Below, piece after piece: positions 10,591 through 21,429 of a DNA stretch of 64,000 nt. Below the pieces are notes generated by a model. It saw nothing but the letters and a program-made list of their open reading frames with translations. It was not told the DNA's origin and did no database searches. Within the stretch, counting starts at the first letter, position 1. Every line of letters starts with the position of its first letter. The stretch is from Ochotona curzoniae. Taxonomy: Eukaryota > Chordata > Mammalia > Lagomorpha > Ochotonidae. A program made the translations under genes and the position numbers. The stretch is from NCBI RefSeq assembly GCF_017591425.1, contig NW_024466409.1:1178001-1242000 (forward strand). The letters are read 5' to 3'.

Positions 10591-12560
10591 GTTGAACTCC
10601 TATTGGATGATTATCCTCAGAAATTGCTGTCCTTGTGTCCCAGGAAAGTGAAATAGAGGCTTGCAGAGACTAAGTAACCCGTGAAATCTGCAATTTCTGG
10701 AACCAGGGGGCTAAGCCCAGATGTCACTGGATGTAAATCTGGGACTTACTTTTTGGTCAGGCAGGTGTCCCTAATGACTTGGCAATGTTGTGTAGTCTGA
10801 TAATGTGACAGCTAGATGGGTTAATAGGTAGTGAAGGTCAGGTCCCTGCTGGAAGAAGGAAGGGCGAGTCTCTTTGACAGTGTACAAGATGCAAAGCTGC
10901 CTTTAGACAATATATCAAGTCTACTCCTATTTTTAGCTTTATCACGAGAATGACAAGGAAGTAGCCATTCCACCCATCCGAGTTTTTAGCTCTGACTTTT
11001 TCCCCCCTTGTGCCACTTATTATTTTTGAGGGGCTTTGAAGACAGGGAGGAACACAGGATATAAAAGGGAGTCAGGGTTGTAGAGACTGCTGATTGCCCC
11101 CAGTATTCATTCTCCTGCGTTACAAAATGCTAGTGGTGAAAAGCAGAAGAGAACTCCCAGCTCAGTCTTTCCGGAAGCTGGATGAAACCATGTTGGTGGT
11201 GTGCTGGCTGTTGGGAGGTGGGCAAAGAGACAAAGCCAACTCCTGTGTCATGGAATTAACAATTCTCTCACTCTGTTTCCTATTCTAAAAAGACGGCTTT
11301 TGTCTACCTTCTCAGTGGTTTCTGGTTGATCTGAGCTTCTTAGAGACTCTACCACAAAACAGGAGGGCAGGAGGACAGTATTTTAATTTGTTCCATTCCT
11401 GGTTCTCTGTGAGACTGTGGTATGGCAATGCACTGCTTGTATATTTGCTTGTCATCATATCCTGCTAGAGCTATAACTTTGGCTACCTTTTCTCTGGTGC
11501 CTAGTATGTTCGGCCTTATGTCTTTAAGTCCAGGAGTGGAATTTCACTGTGCAACACTTGCCTTGGCAGTGCTTCACCAGCAGTCACACTTCCCTTAGCT
11601 TCCTCTTCTCAGACCATGCTTAATTATTTCCAGATTGGACTCACTGCTTCCTCTGGGAATCCTTCCAGACACAGCAACAAAAATAACATCGAAGTAAGTA
11701 AAGCAATGAAGTCGTGGCTTGATAGCAGTTCAGCTCTGGGAAGCAATGCCTGGACAGATGACTTTGCTTCTTAAATGAAACTCAGAAACAGCAATCTCTT
11801 TTTGGTAGGAGATTTGAATGTTTGGAGCAAAGGGAAGAATGCAGGAGATAGGAGGAAAGAGGAGAAAGGAGCTGGACTCCTTTGAGAACTCCTGCAAATG
11901 TGGCTGCCAGTATCCCATTTCCAGAAGGCGCTTCTGACTCCAGTCTTTATGAAGGCAGCCTCTTGCCCCTCTGCATATAGACCCAAGGTGGAAACACAGT
12001 GATGTGAAAGAAAAATCTGCATGTGACTTTGGAAATATGACAATCCTTGGTCCATATCCTTACCTTTCTTCCATGCTTTTGTCCAAAGCTGGAGAGCTGG
12101 GCTGCAGGGAGAGAGCCTTTCCGAGACTGTGTGACTCCAGGAGACTTGTGTTTTCCCTCTAAATCAGAAGATATGCGCAGAGGTTGGAGTGAAAGCTGGA
12201 GACTGAGTGAGGCTTATCAAAGTAGTGACCAGCCCTGTGATTTCCTGCAAGGGTTCTGTGAGCCTATCAGAGATCAGAGCCATTTGTCACACTGAGAATC
12301 TTCTCAGTATGTGCCCCTTCACGTAAGCCTCTCCCATCCCACTTCCTCTGAATTACTTCCCAGAAGTAGGCATAGTTTTGAAGTTGCTCTGTGCCAATTT
12401 TGTGTCCAGGAAGGCCGTCAAGCAATGTGATTGTGCATCGTGGGGATCTATAGCTAAAGAGGAAAGCTAAAGAGGAAAGTATGTCCTGGGGTCATTTAGG
12501 TTCACAATGGCCTGACCTCACTTTTCTTTTTGTTCTCCATAGCACAAACATAATCATGTG
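10591..12560. other. Upstream flank of the MRGPR gene (unit A)
   Basis: No coding sequence. 10591-10700 aligns with 52520-52610 and, more weakly, 30290-30400. About 11395-11780 aligns collinearly but loosely with 57660-58085 (shared 'aaagcaatgaag' block and flanking text), showing it is part of the duplicated unit. The untranslated first exon of the receptor may lie in this stretch or beyond the repeats, but I cannot place it. Confidence 0.5.
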
Positions 12561-13440
12561 TACCGGTTAATTCCAATCAACAGAGCAGTGTATGCCAGGT
12601 AAAATTCTCCCTGGATCCCATTCTTCAGTGGTCACATTGGCCAGTTTCCCTTCTTGTTTACTACATTGTTATTAGCTCTGCATAGTAAACTTTTATTTCA
12701 GTCTTATTTTATTAGTAATATTTGTTGATTCCTTTATAAAATGCAAGGAGTTCAGCTTGCATAGCACAACCTTCTAATTAATTAAGTTTACAAATTCTTC
12801 CCTTAAAGCATTTTTAAATTAATGTGTATTAACTCATATTTTTGGATTGGGGAATAGATAGTTCAGCACATGAATACTGGACAGGGAACAACTGATAAAA
12901 CTAAGTATTTAGAATTTCTATTTACTTTTCATTTTTTAAAATATGTGTGGCCTTTCTATTTGGCGCAGATGTTTAAATTTTTAAATGCATCTTCTAAGAC
13001 ATTTTCAGTTCTCAGGACACAACTAAACTGAGTTACTTTTTTTTCAAAAAGGTTTATTTGAAATGCATATGAAAATTTCAAGTTCAGTAAAGCATATAAG
13101 TCAAAAACAGTGAACAACTGTTCCTAAAAATAGGAACAACTATTGGGAAAGAATATAATATATTTTCCTATGGCTTTTCCAGGCATAAATTATGCATACA
13201 TTATTTTCCTATGTGGTTTCTCCAGGTACTACTATAGATTATATGCACATCATTTCCCACTCATACAATCGAATACTGTTTAATTGTATGGAAAAGAAGA
13301 ATTCTGATATCTCCAAGAGATATTAAGTTGAAAAAAGAATTCAGAATGATGTGTAATTGTATGAGAAAAATAGGCATATTTATGCTTTTTCTGATATTAA
13401 GTAGCTCTAAAACGATAAAAAATCAGCAACTTTAAAATTC
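12561..13440 (+). mobile_element. Old L1 3' region fragments (tentative)
   Basis: AT-rich sequence with text resembling ancient L1 3' UTR (around 13050-13380, such as 'aaaaagaattcagaatgatg' after a 'tacaatcgaatactgttt' block). Highly diverged; strand and limits are approximate. Confidence 0.35.
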
Positions 13441-13444
13441 GTAT

Positions 13445-15370
13445 TTGTCTTTATAAATATTTTATTTTATTTTTGCTAATGTTTACATAGTTGAGAAGGA
13501 TGTATGCCAATGAGGACCACAGATTAGGGAGGGGAGGGTCAAGGCAAGGAGGAAGGTGGGTGGGGCAAATACTTCTAATTTTTTTCCTTTTTCTCTTGTA
13601 TCTAGTGGGGAGGGAGAAGGAAGGGGAGGGAGCTGCTCCAAGCTGCCAAACAACATTAGCATCTGGGTATGGGGGATGGCCATTTGATGTCATCTTAGAA
13701 ACCCCGACGTGGAGAAGAATGTTCTGAGGGTATTGCTTGAGTGATTTTGCTAGTTCTGACACATTGTTGGTTTTATTGCTCTAAGGCTGAGAAAATCTTT
13801 GCAAGATCTATTGGCTGACCAAGTCCACCTTTAGTGCATCCACTTGCCCAGGCACTTACTGCCAAAGCTTGGTTAGGAGAGTTGTCCAACTTGTTGTGCC
13901 CTCCATCCTCTGACATGGTACTCAATGTCCTTTGTAGGCTTAAATGTGCTGTTTGTCCCATTCCACATGTGCATCTAGGCATGCTGTCCACTGCACAGGT
14001 ACCAGCAACCCAGGCGGTTCACTCTCCATATATGCATTCCAAGGTCGAGCCACAAATCCTTTGATTTTCCCTGTGGCTGAAATTTTGAGTCCAGTGGTCC
14101 AGTTGCAAGATCCCCCAAGAAACCTCACCTGGAGTGACTCCAGATCTGACTCCTGTGTGTGTTAGCTGGTGTGAAGTCTGATTCAGTCTGTCACTCACAT
14201 TAGCCTGTGCACACACTGGTGTTTGCAGTTACCTGGTCAATTCTGTCCCCAGCCCTGTTTCCTATGCAAAGTGACAGATGCTGCAGCAAAGCCCAACCCA
14301 GCCTGCCAAAATCTGGCCCTTATGCACACCAGTGGAAACTGCAGCCTAGTTGGAGTGATCTCCAATAATCTCCACAATGGTGGTCCTAGTCTGGTTCCTG
14401 GGTATACTGCTATGTGTAGCACACTAGTCTGGTCCATCCTGCATCCAGTCCAACTCTTGTATATACTATGGGTGTGGTGACATGGCTCAGCACACCCCAC
14501 ACTGCTACCCAGACCACAGGTATGCTGATGGGGACTTGCATGGTCCAGCATGGCCTGCTCCCAGCCTTAGCTCATGCTCACCAGTGGGAGCTGCAGCCCC
14601 CTGAATCTTGTACTTTCCAGGGGATACTGTGATCCAGTCTGGTAGGACTTGGGTCTAGTCCTGGTACTTGCCAGCCACTGTTGTGGCAAAGTCCAGTCGG
14701 CCTGCATTTATCCTGTCTTTTACATGTGCCAGCAGATGCGGTGGCCAGCCTAGCCTGGCCCTTCCCCAAACCCATCTCACATGAGGGTCAATGGTTGTTG
14801 CAACACTGCCCTGCCTGGTCCACCCCCAGTCCCAGTTCTTATACTCGCTAGCAGAAGCAATAGCCCATTGGGGGATCTGCTACTTTCTTCCCCCCAACCA
14901 GGCTTGCCTCAGGGCCAGGGTCTTGAGTGTGCCAGTGGGTGCTGTGGCTCAGTTTGGTATGGCCTATCTTGCCTCAACATTCATTCCTGGGTGCTTGTAT
15001 TTTTTTTTTTAAAGATTTATTTATTTATCTTTTAATTGGAAAGTGAGATACACAGAAAGGAGGAGAGACAGAGAGGAAGATCTTCTGTTCCTTGATTCAC
15101 TCCCCACGTGACCACAATGGCTGGAGCTGAGCCAATCCGAAGACAGGAGCCAGGAACGTCTTCTGGGTCTCCCACGCAGGTATAGGGTCCAAGGTGTTTG
15201 AGTCATCTTCTACTGCTTTCCCAAGCCACAAGCAGGGAGTTGGATGGGAAGCAGGGCAGCCAGGATTTAAACCGGTTCCCATATAGGATCCTGGTGCGTG
15301 CAAGTTGAGGACTTTAGCCACTAGGCTACCGTGCCAGGCCCTTGTATTTGTTTTTGAGGCAACAATGTTG
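13445..15370 (-). mobile_element. GC-rich tandem-repeat retroposon, copy I (5'-truncated)
   Basis: Minus-strand copy of the family described under copy IV. The 3' end is at 13445-13500 (A-rich tail as a T-rich run, then the reverse complement of 'aactatgta'). The 3' domain extends to about 14200, followed by degenerate units of about 60 bp read on the C-rich strand up to about 15370, interrupted by the CSINE at 15003-15340. Reading frames in it are by-products of the repeat unit, not genes. Confidence 0.7.
15003..15340 (-). mobile_element. CSINE with target-site duplication, inside copy I
   Basis: Full-length reverse-oriented CSINE (poly-T, 'aaagatttatttatttatct', through 'gccactaggctaccgtgcca'). 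Flanked by a 9-bp repeat, cttgtattt, at 14994-15002 and 15341-15349. It therefore inserted after the host retroposon. Confidence 0.92.
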
Positions 15371-15764
15371 ATGCCTGAGGACCTAGAAGGGAGTAATTAT
15401 CATTAATGAATGCATTTAATAATATTTTCAAAAACTTTGAAATATATTACTGCTTCAAATTAGATACTAAATAAAGTAAATAAATTCAATAATTGAAAAT
15501 CCATGAGAGGGTGATACAATGAGATAGTTAAGAGGTGAGGCAGGGCAAAAGTAGGAATGGATATCAGTCAAAAATACTTCACAAATCCAATATTATGTCA
15601 AAAAGAAATGAGATACAAAATGCTGGCATAAGGAAATTCATTTTATTAGGTTTATCTACTCTTAACAGAGTTAGGATTGTGTAATTCTCTATTTTGCAGT
15701 TTAAAGCTATTTTTAAAAGGGAAAATATGATGAAGTTTTAGAAAGCATTCCAGAAGGAAAGGAG
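15371..15764. other. Unassigned AT-rich spacer
   Basis: Non-coding. Its right edge, 15741-15764 ('gaaagcattccagaaggaaa' plus ggag), recurs with two or three differences at 17842-17864, consistent with a long target-site duplication of copy II. Confidence 0.5.
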
Positions 15765-17841
15765 TATTATCTGTTATTAAAAAAAAACTTTTAAAACATC
15801 CACGGGCACACGTGGGATCTGGGTTTGCGAGTGGGCCTGGTGGGGGAACTCGGGGAATCGTTGCTGGTGGACTGTAGCTCCTGCTGGTGAGCATGTGATT
15901 CAGGTCTGGGTGTTGGTCAGGCTGGACAAGGCTGTTCCAGTTGTCAACAAGTGTGGGTTAGTTTGGGAGTGGTAGGGTAGGTGGACCAGGTAGGGCCAGG
16001 CCAAACTGTAGTACAGTGGAATGTGCAGGAACCAGGATGGAGTGTGGGCCATGCTGGGCTAGACTATCACACATTATTGGTTGAAAGTCATGGAGGAGGG
16101 CAGTCTGGGCAGGGCTGGGCCATAGTACCCACCAGCAAGAGTTGGGACTGGGGGTGGGACAGGCCAGCCCAGGCCAGACTACATCATCCAATTGGCAAAG
16201 GCCAACCTGATAGATGGACTATGCCAGCTGGGTCAGAGCAAACACTAGCACACGTAAGATCTGTGGCAGGAAGCAGGCCTGGTTGGGGAGCTAAGGGATG
16301 CCCCAGCTAGATTGTGGTTTCCTTTGGTGAACGTGACAGCCAGAACAGGGGTGGCCAAGCTGGGCTGGACATGATTGCAGTATACCTCAGCATGGGTGAG
16401 GACTGGGTCTGGGTATGCCAGACTGGGTTAGATGCCAGCACCCCCTGGTGCTTGTGTGAGCAAGGGTGGGTGTAGGATTGGCTGGGCTAGATCTTAGTAT
16501 CCACTGAACCATACAAGAACTATATCTTGGGGTAGACCAGACAGGGCTGGGCTGTAGACACAATGGTATGAGTCAGAATGAGTATGGGCCAATCAATCTG
16601 GGCCACTGTACCTGCCAGGACAGGAGGTGGGCCAAGTCAGCCTGGGTCAAAAACTCACCACTGTGCATGAGATTTGCTCTTGGGAAGTGAGGTGATAGAG
16701 GAGCTGGGGGCAGCCCAGACCAGGCCAGGTTATACTACCTGCTGGCATACATGTGGATCTGGTCTGGGGGTGGGATGGACTGGGCCAATTCATAGCACCC
16801 ACTGACGGGTGTGAGAGCCAGGTCGGAGGGCATGGCTTTTGAGTGGGGCTACAACATCAACCAGTTCATATTAGGTCTGGGACTGGGGACTAATTGGACT
16901 TAGCTAGGCTGTAACTCCCATTGGTGTGTACAAAAGCTGAATGAGATGTAGGACAGACTGGACCAGTCTGCTACACATACTGGCATGTGGCAGGCCTGGT
17001 GGGTGTTATTGGGAGTCACTTGGACTAAGCTGCAGTTCCTGCTGGTGTACATGAGGGTTGAATGTGGTGTAGTGAGCAGGGTTAGGCTGGGCTGCAGCAT
17101 CCATTGATGTGTGTAAGAGATGGAGCTGGAGACAGAATTGACCCAAAAATTGCAACCACCAGTATGTGTGTAGACTGATGTGGCTGACGTACTGGCTAGC
17201 ACACAAAGGAATCAGGTCTGGGGTCACCTCTGGCAGGGTTTCTTTGGGGACTCCTGGAACTAGACACAGTGAAAACCACAGGATCTGTGATCTGACCGTG
17301 GAGTGCATGTGTCAGAACTGAACCTCTTCAGTTACTGAGACCTGTACAGCAGACGGCATGCTCAAAAGCATAAGGGGACATGACCACCAGTTCATTGAGG
17401 CCTGCAGAGGACATCTAGTACCATGGAGAGCAGAACAAATTTGACACTATCCTGATCAAGCTTTAACAGCAAGCATCTGAGCAAATGGAGACTCTTAAGT
17501 GGACTATGTTGGTCAATGGACCTTGAAAGGAGTCTTCATCCTTGGAGCAATGAGATCAACAACATCTCAGAACTATTTAAACCACTTGAGCAGTGTCCTT
17601 GGACCCTGAGATGACATCAAGGGGCTGTTCCCTATGTCAGGGTACTGATGTGGTTAGGGTGCTGGGTGCAGCTTCTCCTCTTCTCTCTCTCTTCCAAGAT
17701 ATAGGAAAAGAAAAAGAAAATTGGAAACAATGTTCTCATTCACCTTCCCCTGTTCCTACACCCTTCCCACCCTAATCAGTGGTCCTCATGGGAATGCACC
17801 CTTCTCAACTATGTAATCATCATCAAAAATAAAATTAAAAA
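15765..17841 (+). mobile_element. GC-rich tandem-repeat retroposon, copy II (5'-truncated)
   Basis: G-rich strand is plus. About 15800-17200 is an array of degenerate units of about 58-72 bp recognisable by 'cacccactggcatgtgtgag'-like cores (starts near 16120, 16178, 16236, 16308, 16370, 16430, 16490, 16552). About 17200-17800 is the family's unique 3' domain ('gagcaaatggagactctta' and 'ccacttgagcagtgtccttg' recur in copy IV). It ends in 'ctcaactatgtaa' and an A-rich tail at 17820-17841. The flanking repeat 15741-15764/17842-17864 supports insertion by target-primed reverse transcription. Confidence 0.75.
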
Positions 17842-17864
17842 GAAAGCATTTCAGAAGGAATGAG

Positions 17865-19100
17865 GTGCTGGGTCAGTTCTGTCTCCAGTCCCGTTTCCTA
17901 AGCAAACCAATGGATGTTACAGCCAAGCTCAATCCTTCCCACCACACATTTGACCTTAATGTAAACCAGAGGGAGCTCTAGCCTAATCAGAGTGACCCCC
18001 GATAAACTCTGCCAGGCCCACTTCCTGCCCTGGTTCCTGTGATTGCCAGATATGTATAGCAGACTGGTCTAGGCTATCCCACATCCTATTCAGCTCTCAT
18101 ACATGTTAATGGACATTGAAGCCTAATTCAACCCAACCAGCTCCACCATTCAGCCCACACTTATGCTGGCAGGTGCCACTCTTTGTCTAGCCATGGCTGC
18201 CTCCAGTCCTGGTTCTCATGCTCACCAGTCGGAGTGGCAACCCAAGAGGGAGGTGTCAACAGTTTCCCTAATGGGCCCACTCCCAGTCCGGATCTTGCAC
18301 TTTCCAGGTGGTACTGCAGTTTAGCTTGATAGAATTTGTCCCCCAGTGCCAGCACCTGCCTGTTGATGCTGTGGCAAAGCCCAGCCAACCTGCATCCACT
18401 CTGGCTTATGCATGCACCAGTAAGTTCAGTCAGCCCAGCCTGATTTTCTCTTGACTCAGTTCACATGCAGGCCTACAGATGTTGTAGCCCTGCTGGGCCT
18501 TGTTTGCCCCTGATCCCAGCTCTCATGCTCACCAGTGGGAGTAGTGGCCTAGCAGAGGATCCCCTCACAGCCACCCTATCGGGCTCACATTCCCTCCTCC
18601 CCAGTTTCATGTGTGTTGGTTGGGCACTGTGGCCAAGTCTGGCATGACCTGTCTCACCTTGGCATTTGCCAGTAGGTGCTGTATCCTACCTCCCAATTCC
18701 AGCTCATGTTGGTGGGAGCTGTAGCCTAGCCCAGCTAAGGCAGCTTCCAACCCCAGCCCTAACATGAACTGGCTGGAATTGTGCCTTGACCTGGGCTTGT
18801 CTCTAACCCCATTCTGGTGCTTGGATTCGGATATGAACTGGCCCAGCCTGGCTCACCCTAGACCTGAACCACATGTGTGCTGGTGGGTACTGAAACCTAG
18901 CCTGGTCTGGGATACTCCCAGCCTTGGTTCTTGCGCTCTGCTGCAGGGACTGTGTTCCAACAGAAGACTTGCCCAAGCTTCTTTATCAGGATCTCTCCCA
19001 ATGCCAGATCTCACCCACACTGGTGGGTCCATGAACCAACCCTACTTAGTCTACATTCTGTCCTAGCAGGAACAGTGACCTTTCTTGACTGGCCCACACA
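17865..19100 (-). mobile_element. GC-rich tandem-repeat retroposon, copy III (truncated both ends)
   Basis: C-rich strand is plus. 17865-18080 aligns with the inner part of copy I near 14220-14440 (such as 'ttctgtccccagccctgttt' there and 'ttctgtctccagtcccgttt' here), followed by degenerate tandem units to about 19100. The 3' domain and tail are missing. Confidence 0.65.
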
Positions 19101-19104
19101 TATT

Positions 19105-19335
19105 CTGGTTCTTATTGTTGTCAACACCATTTATTAAAGAGAATGCCCTTTTTCTAGGGAATGTTTTCAGCACATTTGCCAAGGATAAGATGATTGTATA
19201 CACATAGACACACATACGTTTGTATTTTCTTCCATTGGTCTATGTGTCTATATTTGTGCGAGCATCACACTATTTTGGCTATAATAACTCTGTATGTGTG
19301 TTGTTGCAATCTTGGAAATGACTTAATATATTTGC
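19105..19335 (-). mobile_element. Old L1 fragment, reverse strand
   Basis: The text around 'tccattggtctatgtgtcta' and 'cacactattttggctataat' matches the well-known antisense L1 3' segment shared by many mammalian L1s. No open frame. Confidence 0.75.
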
Positions 19336-19544
19336 ATTGAAGATAGAAACACTGTTGATATTCCTAGTGTCTAAATTTGCATGCAAGACACTGTTTCCCA
19401 ATATTATTCAATAAATGAATGCACAAATAAGGAACCCGGTAGTAGTGATTTGGGGTAAATAAAACAGTGAAAATGAAAACACGGTTGAAAATATTAGAAC
19501 AAATATATAGTAAGATGTATAAAATTTTAGTTATAATATTTTAA

Positions 19545-19965
19545 AATTGTTATTTAGGAGCCAGAGAGAGAAAAGATACTCAAGCAGAGACTGAGAAATA
19601 GAGAGAGACGTACATAGAGATGTAGAGGGGAGCATAAGATGTAGAAAGCGAGAGCGAGAAAGAGTGAGAGAGGGAGGGAGCAAGAGAACTAGAAAGAGCA
19701 TGTTCCCATATGCTGGTTCACTTCCCAAATTCCTGCAATGACCTAGGGTGGGACCAGGTGTATCCAAGAGTTGGATTACAATCTGTTTTTCTCATTTGAA
19801 CGTGAAGGACCCGTTTTATCCATCACTGGCTGCCTCTCAAGGGCTGTATTAGCAGGAAGCTGGAATTGGGAGCAGTGCCAAGACTTTACCTCAGGAGCTC
19901 TGACATGGGATTTGGGTGTTGCTCCTGGTGCCTTGACCACATGGTCAAACTTCCATTCCCCATAA
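19545..19965 (-). mobile_element. Diverged CSINE with expanded GA-rich tract
   Basis: Reverse-oriented CSINE-like order: AT-rich end, a long purine tract with agag units (about 19558-19690), then 'tggttcacttcccaaattcc', an insertion, and 'agctggaattgggagcagtg'. The tract is longer than in any other copy here. Confidence 0.55.
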
Positions 19966-20059
19966 TTCTTAAAGAAAAAATTCTGTCTTAGAACTGCTCA
20001 TGTAGATTCAGATGGCTGAAGTTGTCTCTTTGATGTAAGGACTCAATATGAACTTTTTA

Positions 20060-20480
20060 GAATTCAACATAGGGGCAGGATTTGGATCTCAAGTGAATTA
20101 CCCATAAGATGAGGAGAATTGAGAAAATGAGGGGAAAAATCTGAGTGCTCCTGAAAGAGCTATTTGAATGTGGGAATATCTGCAGAGGATTACTATCTGG
20201 GATGCTATGTGCAGTATAAAACTGCTCCATTCTCTCTCCCAGGAGATCTTTAGTGGAGTTTCCTTTGCTGATGGAAGATTTTGGTGAAAGGAGTCTGTTA
20301 GGTCCATAGATGAGCATAAGATGTAGAGAATGAGAGTGTACAGTTTGGAGTGGAGGGAGAGGTGCTCCTGAAGATTTCCCCTGGAGCTAGTGGATCAGCT
20401 CACCCCTAGAGAATTAATGTCAGTTGAGCAGAAGCTTCGATTCTCTCGAGAGCTTATGATAAGATGATGAGCCTTTGTCT
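20060..20480. other. MRGPR-unit flank homologous to 31.96-32.33 and 56.0-56.33 kb
   Basis: Non-coding. Shares in order the blocks around 'tctctcccaggagat', 'gtttcctttgctgatg', 'ggagtctgtta', 'agctcac' and 'tctcgag/tctcaag' with 56060-56270 and 32030-32250. It therefore belongs to the same segmental duplication as pseudogene units B and C. No receptor coding sequence is visible next to it; those sequences may have been lost or displaced by the retroposons at 13.4-19.1 kb. Confidence 0.65.
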
Positions 20481-20564
20481 GGACATGGAGTGGTTTGGAT
20501 CCCAACTGGGATGCCTCAGATCCACCTTATTTTTTTAATTTTGTGGTGGCCACTACTGCCCCCC

Positions 20565-21100
20565 TCTTTTTTTTTTTTTTTGTTAAAGGCAAGATTTATT
20601 TCCATGCGAAGTACAAGCCTGTTTGAGGTTAGGGTTCATCCCTTTATCAGAACTGGAGACATCAGGAGTGATGCCCAGGGTGGAGCTTAATTGAATATTC
20701 ATAGAGGATGGAGCTTTATTGCTCTTCTCTTTGGTCTTTCTTGGATGTCTCAGAAATGTTACTGTGTCGGGGGAGGATGGGAGTATGTGTGTTAGTCATG
20801 GTAAGTTTTCTGTAATGAACATACAATTAGCCCAAGGTCGTGACAGGGTGCATCTGGTGGCCATATTATTTATTTTTAGGTGTGAACTGTTCTAAGCTGC
20901 TAAACCGCAGAAGCAATGGTTTCCCCCAGTGTGAAAAGTGGGGGTGAGGATAGGGTTGAGTTGGTTGGTCTTGCTGGCTTTTTGACCACTGTCTGCTTAT
21001 TGCACATGGCTGGGAAAGGAAGGGAGCTATTCTGAAGTACAATCAAGAATGGCACTCAAACTTGTTAATTGCAAACAAAATCTAACAAAAGACACTCCAG
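20565..21100 (-). pseudogene. Possible processed retrocopy or LTR-like element, unidentified
   Basis: On the minus strand the sequence ends with 'ggaaataaatcttgccttta' (an AATAAA signal about 15 bp before the end) and a pure A tail (T run at 20567-20582). That is the form of an mRNA 3' end. A second AATAAA lies about 140 bp upstream. No open frame longer than about 70 codons and no recognised parent. A solo LTR is less likely given the poly-A. Confidence 0.35.
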
Positions 21101-21429
21101 AAAGAGGAAAGGAAGCCAGTCAAATAGATAGCCAAGAGAGGTGAGTGAAGGCTGTTGGAGCATAGCAGTTTCCAGGGCTCTGTACCTGTCTCATTTGCAC
21201 CAGTGGCCAAGAAATGCTCAGAGGGGCAGGAAACCTTCAAGTGGGAAGGGGACTGGTCCTCCTACAAGGCTATAGTGAGGTATCAAGAGCTCAATAATTT
21301 ATTGTGAGATTGCCCAGGTAGAGATATTCTCAAGATCCTCATTGACTAGAGAAGATGTGAGATGAAAAATCATCTCACATCTTGTCCCTCCTTAGGAAGC
21401 TTCACAGTTGGTACACATGCTTGTGAGAA

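Noticed and set aside
11054..11068. A TATA-like 'ggatataaaaggg' on the plus strand near the receptor gene
   Set aside because: It points away from the receptor gene, which is on the minus strand, and no plus-strand gene follows. Not supported as a promoter.
16120..17200. Regularly spaced short repeats that might suggest a CRISPR array
   Set aside because: Units are degenerate with no constant repeat and unique spacer pattern. The setting is a mammalian genome and a polyadenylated retroposon.
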